NCBI GenBank assembly: GCA_016873375.1
Contig: VGXJ01000131.1
Span: forward strand, 1-5,511
From: Phycisphaerae bacterium
GTDB taxonomy: Bacteria; Planctomycetota; Phycisphaerae; Phycisphaerales; SM1A02
Length of the DNA: 5,511 bases
Reading direction: 5' to 3'
A program made the position numbers and the translations under genes. Every line of letters begins with the position of its first letter. The first letter of the stretch is position 1. This document shows, in pieces, positions 4,260-5,511 of the stretch. Under the pieces are notes generated by a model. That model had not been told where the DNA came from. It did not search any database and worked only from the letters and a program-made list of their open reading frames with translations.

Positions 4260-5511
4260 ATGCGCACGGCCGCGCCGATCGTTCTCGCCCTTCTTCTGGC
4301 AGCCTGTGCAAGTGGCCCGATCGGCGACCCGCAGGGTGTGCTGGCCACGCCCGATGCACTGCCGACGCAGCACATCCGCGCGATGGATCAGCTCGACGCC
4401 GCGCCCACCCCTGAGTACATCCGTCAGCTCAGGTCGATCGTCGTGTCGACGGGCTATGTGCAGCAGATCCGCGAGCAGGCGTTCGATCGGCTCTATCGGC
4501 TCGACAAGCTTGCACTCGAAGAGGCGATCGAGGTCAACCTTGCTCGCATGACGGCTCTCGAGTGGCGTCGCACGCTCTGCCAGCGCATCGCCGAACTCCG
4601 GTGGAACGCGCTGGTGCCAGCGCTGATCCGCGCGTGGGCCTCGCCGGTGCCCGGCTGGGATGACAAGCCGAAGGAGCGGCCCGAGCGTCTGGCGCTCGTG
4701 GCGCTGTACGGCGAGGATGGACTCATTCCGGAACTCTTCCGGACCATGAATGATCCCGCCCTGCGCCAGCAGGAAAACCTGCGGATGCGCTGCTGGGAGC
4801 TGCTGGCGGCGCAGGGGCAGGAGGAACGGCTGCTGGCCGAACTTCGCGCGACCGAACCCGCCAAGGGCGACGCCCTCATGCGTGAACTCAGGGCGGGCGT
4901 GCTGAATCTGGGCATCATGCCGCGCAACAAGGAGGAGATCCTCTGGCTGCGCGCGCTCGTCCAACCCGCGCGCGCCTCGTTCTTGGCGCGTGCCGAGACT
5001 GCGCTCGCGAAACTCCCCGAGGCCACGCGTCGCTCGCTCGAAGTGCGTGAAGTGCCCGTGGCGATGGCGGTTGTGGAGGGCTGGCCGGAGCTTGCCACGC
5101 GCACGAAGCAGGAGCTCTTCGAGCAGGTCCGCGCGACCATCAAGCCCAGCCGGCACTCGCCGAATTTCGACGGGTACGACGGGAAGTTCAGCGAAACGCT
5201 CTATGACCAGCGCGATCGGCTGACCTGGGGCGACTGCGCACTGATCCTGGTGCTGCACCGGGCCTTTGAGTCGCCGGAACTGCGCACGCACCTCTTCGAG
5301 ATCGGTGACCGCGATGTGAACGACCGCGGCACGGAGTACGGTGGCATCCTGCAGCTCGATGATCAAGGTCGCATCGAGGCGGTCGAGTTCACGCCCCGTG
5401 TGCGCGGCAGCGATGTCCGGTTCGAGGCCAGCAAGGAAATGTTCGAAGCCGGGTACACCGGGCTCTCGCACTTCCACTTCCACGCGCAGTCGTACGACAA
5501 CGGCCGCTACG
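4260..5511 (+). CDS. lipoprotein of unknown function (3' end outside window)
   Basis: An uninterrupted frame starts at ATG 4260 and runs off the right edge after 417 codons. It has a short signal peptide: Arg2, a hydrophobic core 'APIVLALLLAAC', and lipobox L13-A14-A15-C16. This predicts lipid attachment at Cys16 and location at the cell envelope; Ala17-Ser18 follow the cysteine. The rest is soluble, rich in Leu, Glu and Arg, with many helical stretches such as 'LYRLDKLALEEAIEVNLARM' suggesting a repeat or HEAT-like helical region (roughly 45-260). After about residue 320 it becomes strand-like ('GGILQLDDQGRIEAVEF'). At 404-408 it contains HFHFH, a possible metal site. I do not recognise the family. 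There is no Shine-Dalgarno before the ATG, consistent with a leaderless message. A long minus-strand frame over the same bases is taken to be a high-GC shadow. Confidence 0.8.
   Translation, partial: MRTAAPIVLALLLAACASGPIGDPQGVLATPDALPTQHIRAMDQLDAAPTPEYIRQLRSIVVSTGYVQQIREQAFDRLYRLDKLALEEAIEVNLARMTALEWRRTLCQRIAELRWNALVPALIRAWASPVPGWDDKPKERPERLALVALYGEDGLIPELFRTMNDPALRQQENLRMRCWELLAAQGQEERLLAELRATEPAKGDALMRELRAGVLNLGIMPRNKEEILWLRALVQPARASFLARAETALAKLPEATRRSLEVREVPVAMAVVEGWPELATRTKQELFEQVRATIKPSRHSPNFDGYDGKFSETLYDQRDRLTWGDCALILVLHRAFESPELRTHLFEIGDRDVNDRGTEYGGILQLDDQGRIEAVEFTPRVRGSDVRFEASKEMFEAGYTGLSHFHFHAQSYDNGRY

Noticed and set aside
4251..5483. A 410-codon minus-strand frame opposite the lipoprotein
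   Set aside because: The plus frame has a signal peptide with lipobox and G/C-rich third codon positions; the minus frame is a shadow that would also overlap the start of the lipoprotein gene.

Overview
This high-GC window looks like chromosomal DNA from a diderm bacterium. The lipoprotein signal peptide, CsrA, MraZ and the overall gene style would fit a planctomycete-type (possibly Phycisphaerae-like) genome, but that assignment is an impression and not a demonstration. Seven protein genes can be supported. Two are cut by the window edges: a glycosyltransferase-like protein on the left and a lipoprotein on the right.

Layout. Bases 3-803 (+) hold the C-terminal part of a GT-B-like glycosyltransferase. 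It converges on a minus-strand pair: a flavin reductase-like protein (2624-1947) followed 32 bp later by an amidohydrolase-2 family enzyme (1914-814). A good sigma70-type promoter for this pair lies in the AT-rich gap 2625-2808. The same gap carries the mraZ promoter region, which contains a 10-bp-periodic array of GTG-initiated repeats resembling the MraZ operator. mraZ (2809-3225, +) is not followed by rsmH or other division genes here. It is followed by a 430-bp non-coding stretch and then csrA (3661-3897, +). csrA converges on a small NifU-like Fe-S carrier gene (minus strand, 4223-3963). That gene is divergent, across about 40 bp, from the lipoprotein gene that runs off the right edge.

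The main finding is in the mraZ-csrA gap. Bases 3257-3490 encode a chain of seven successive stem-loops, each presenting a GGA in its apical loop (five are ANGGAY). A GCAA-tetraloop hairpin and a 13-bp rho-independent terminator follow. This is the architecture of CsrB/RsmZ-type RNAs, which sequester the translational regulator CsrA, and it lies immediately upstream of csrA itself. I see no clear promoter of its own, so it may be released from, or be the 3' UTR of, the mraZ transcript. The csrA leader (3491-3660) has a further GGA-presenting hairpin and a GGA inside the Shine-Dalgarno sequence, as expected for CsrA autoregulation. Together the region reads as a self-contained MraZ / CsrA-sponge / CsrA locus.
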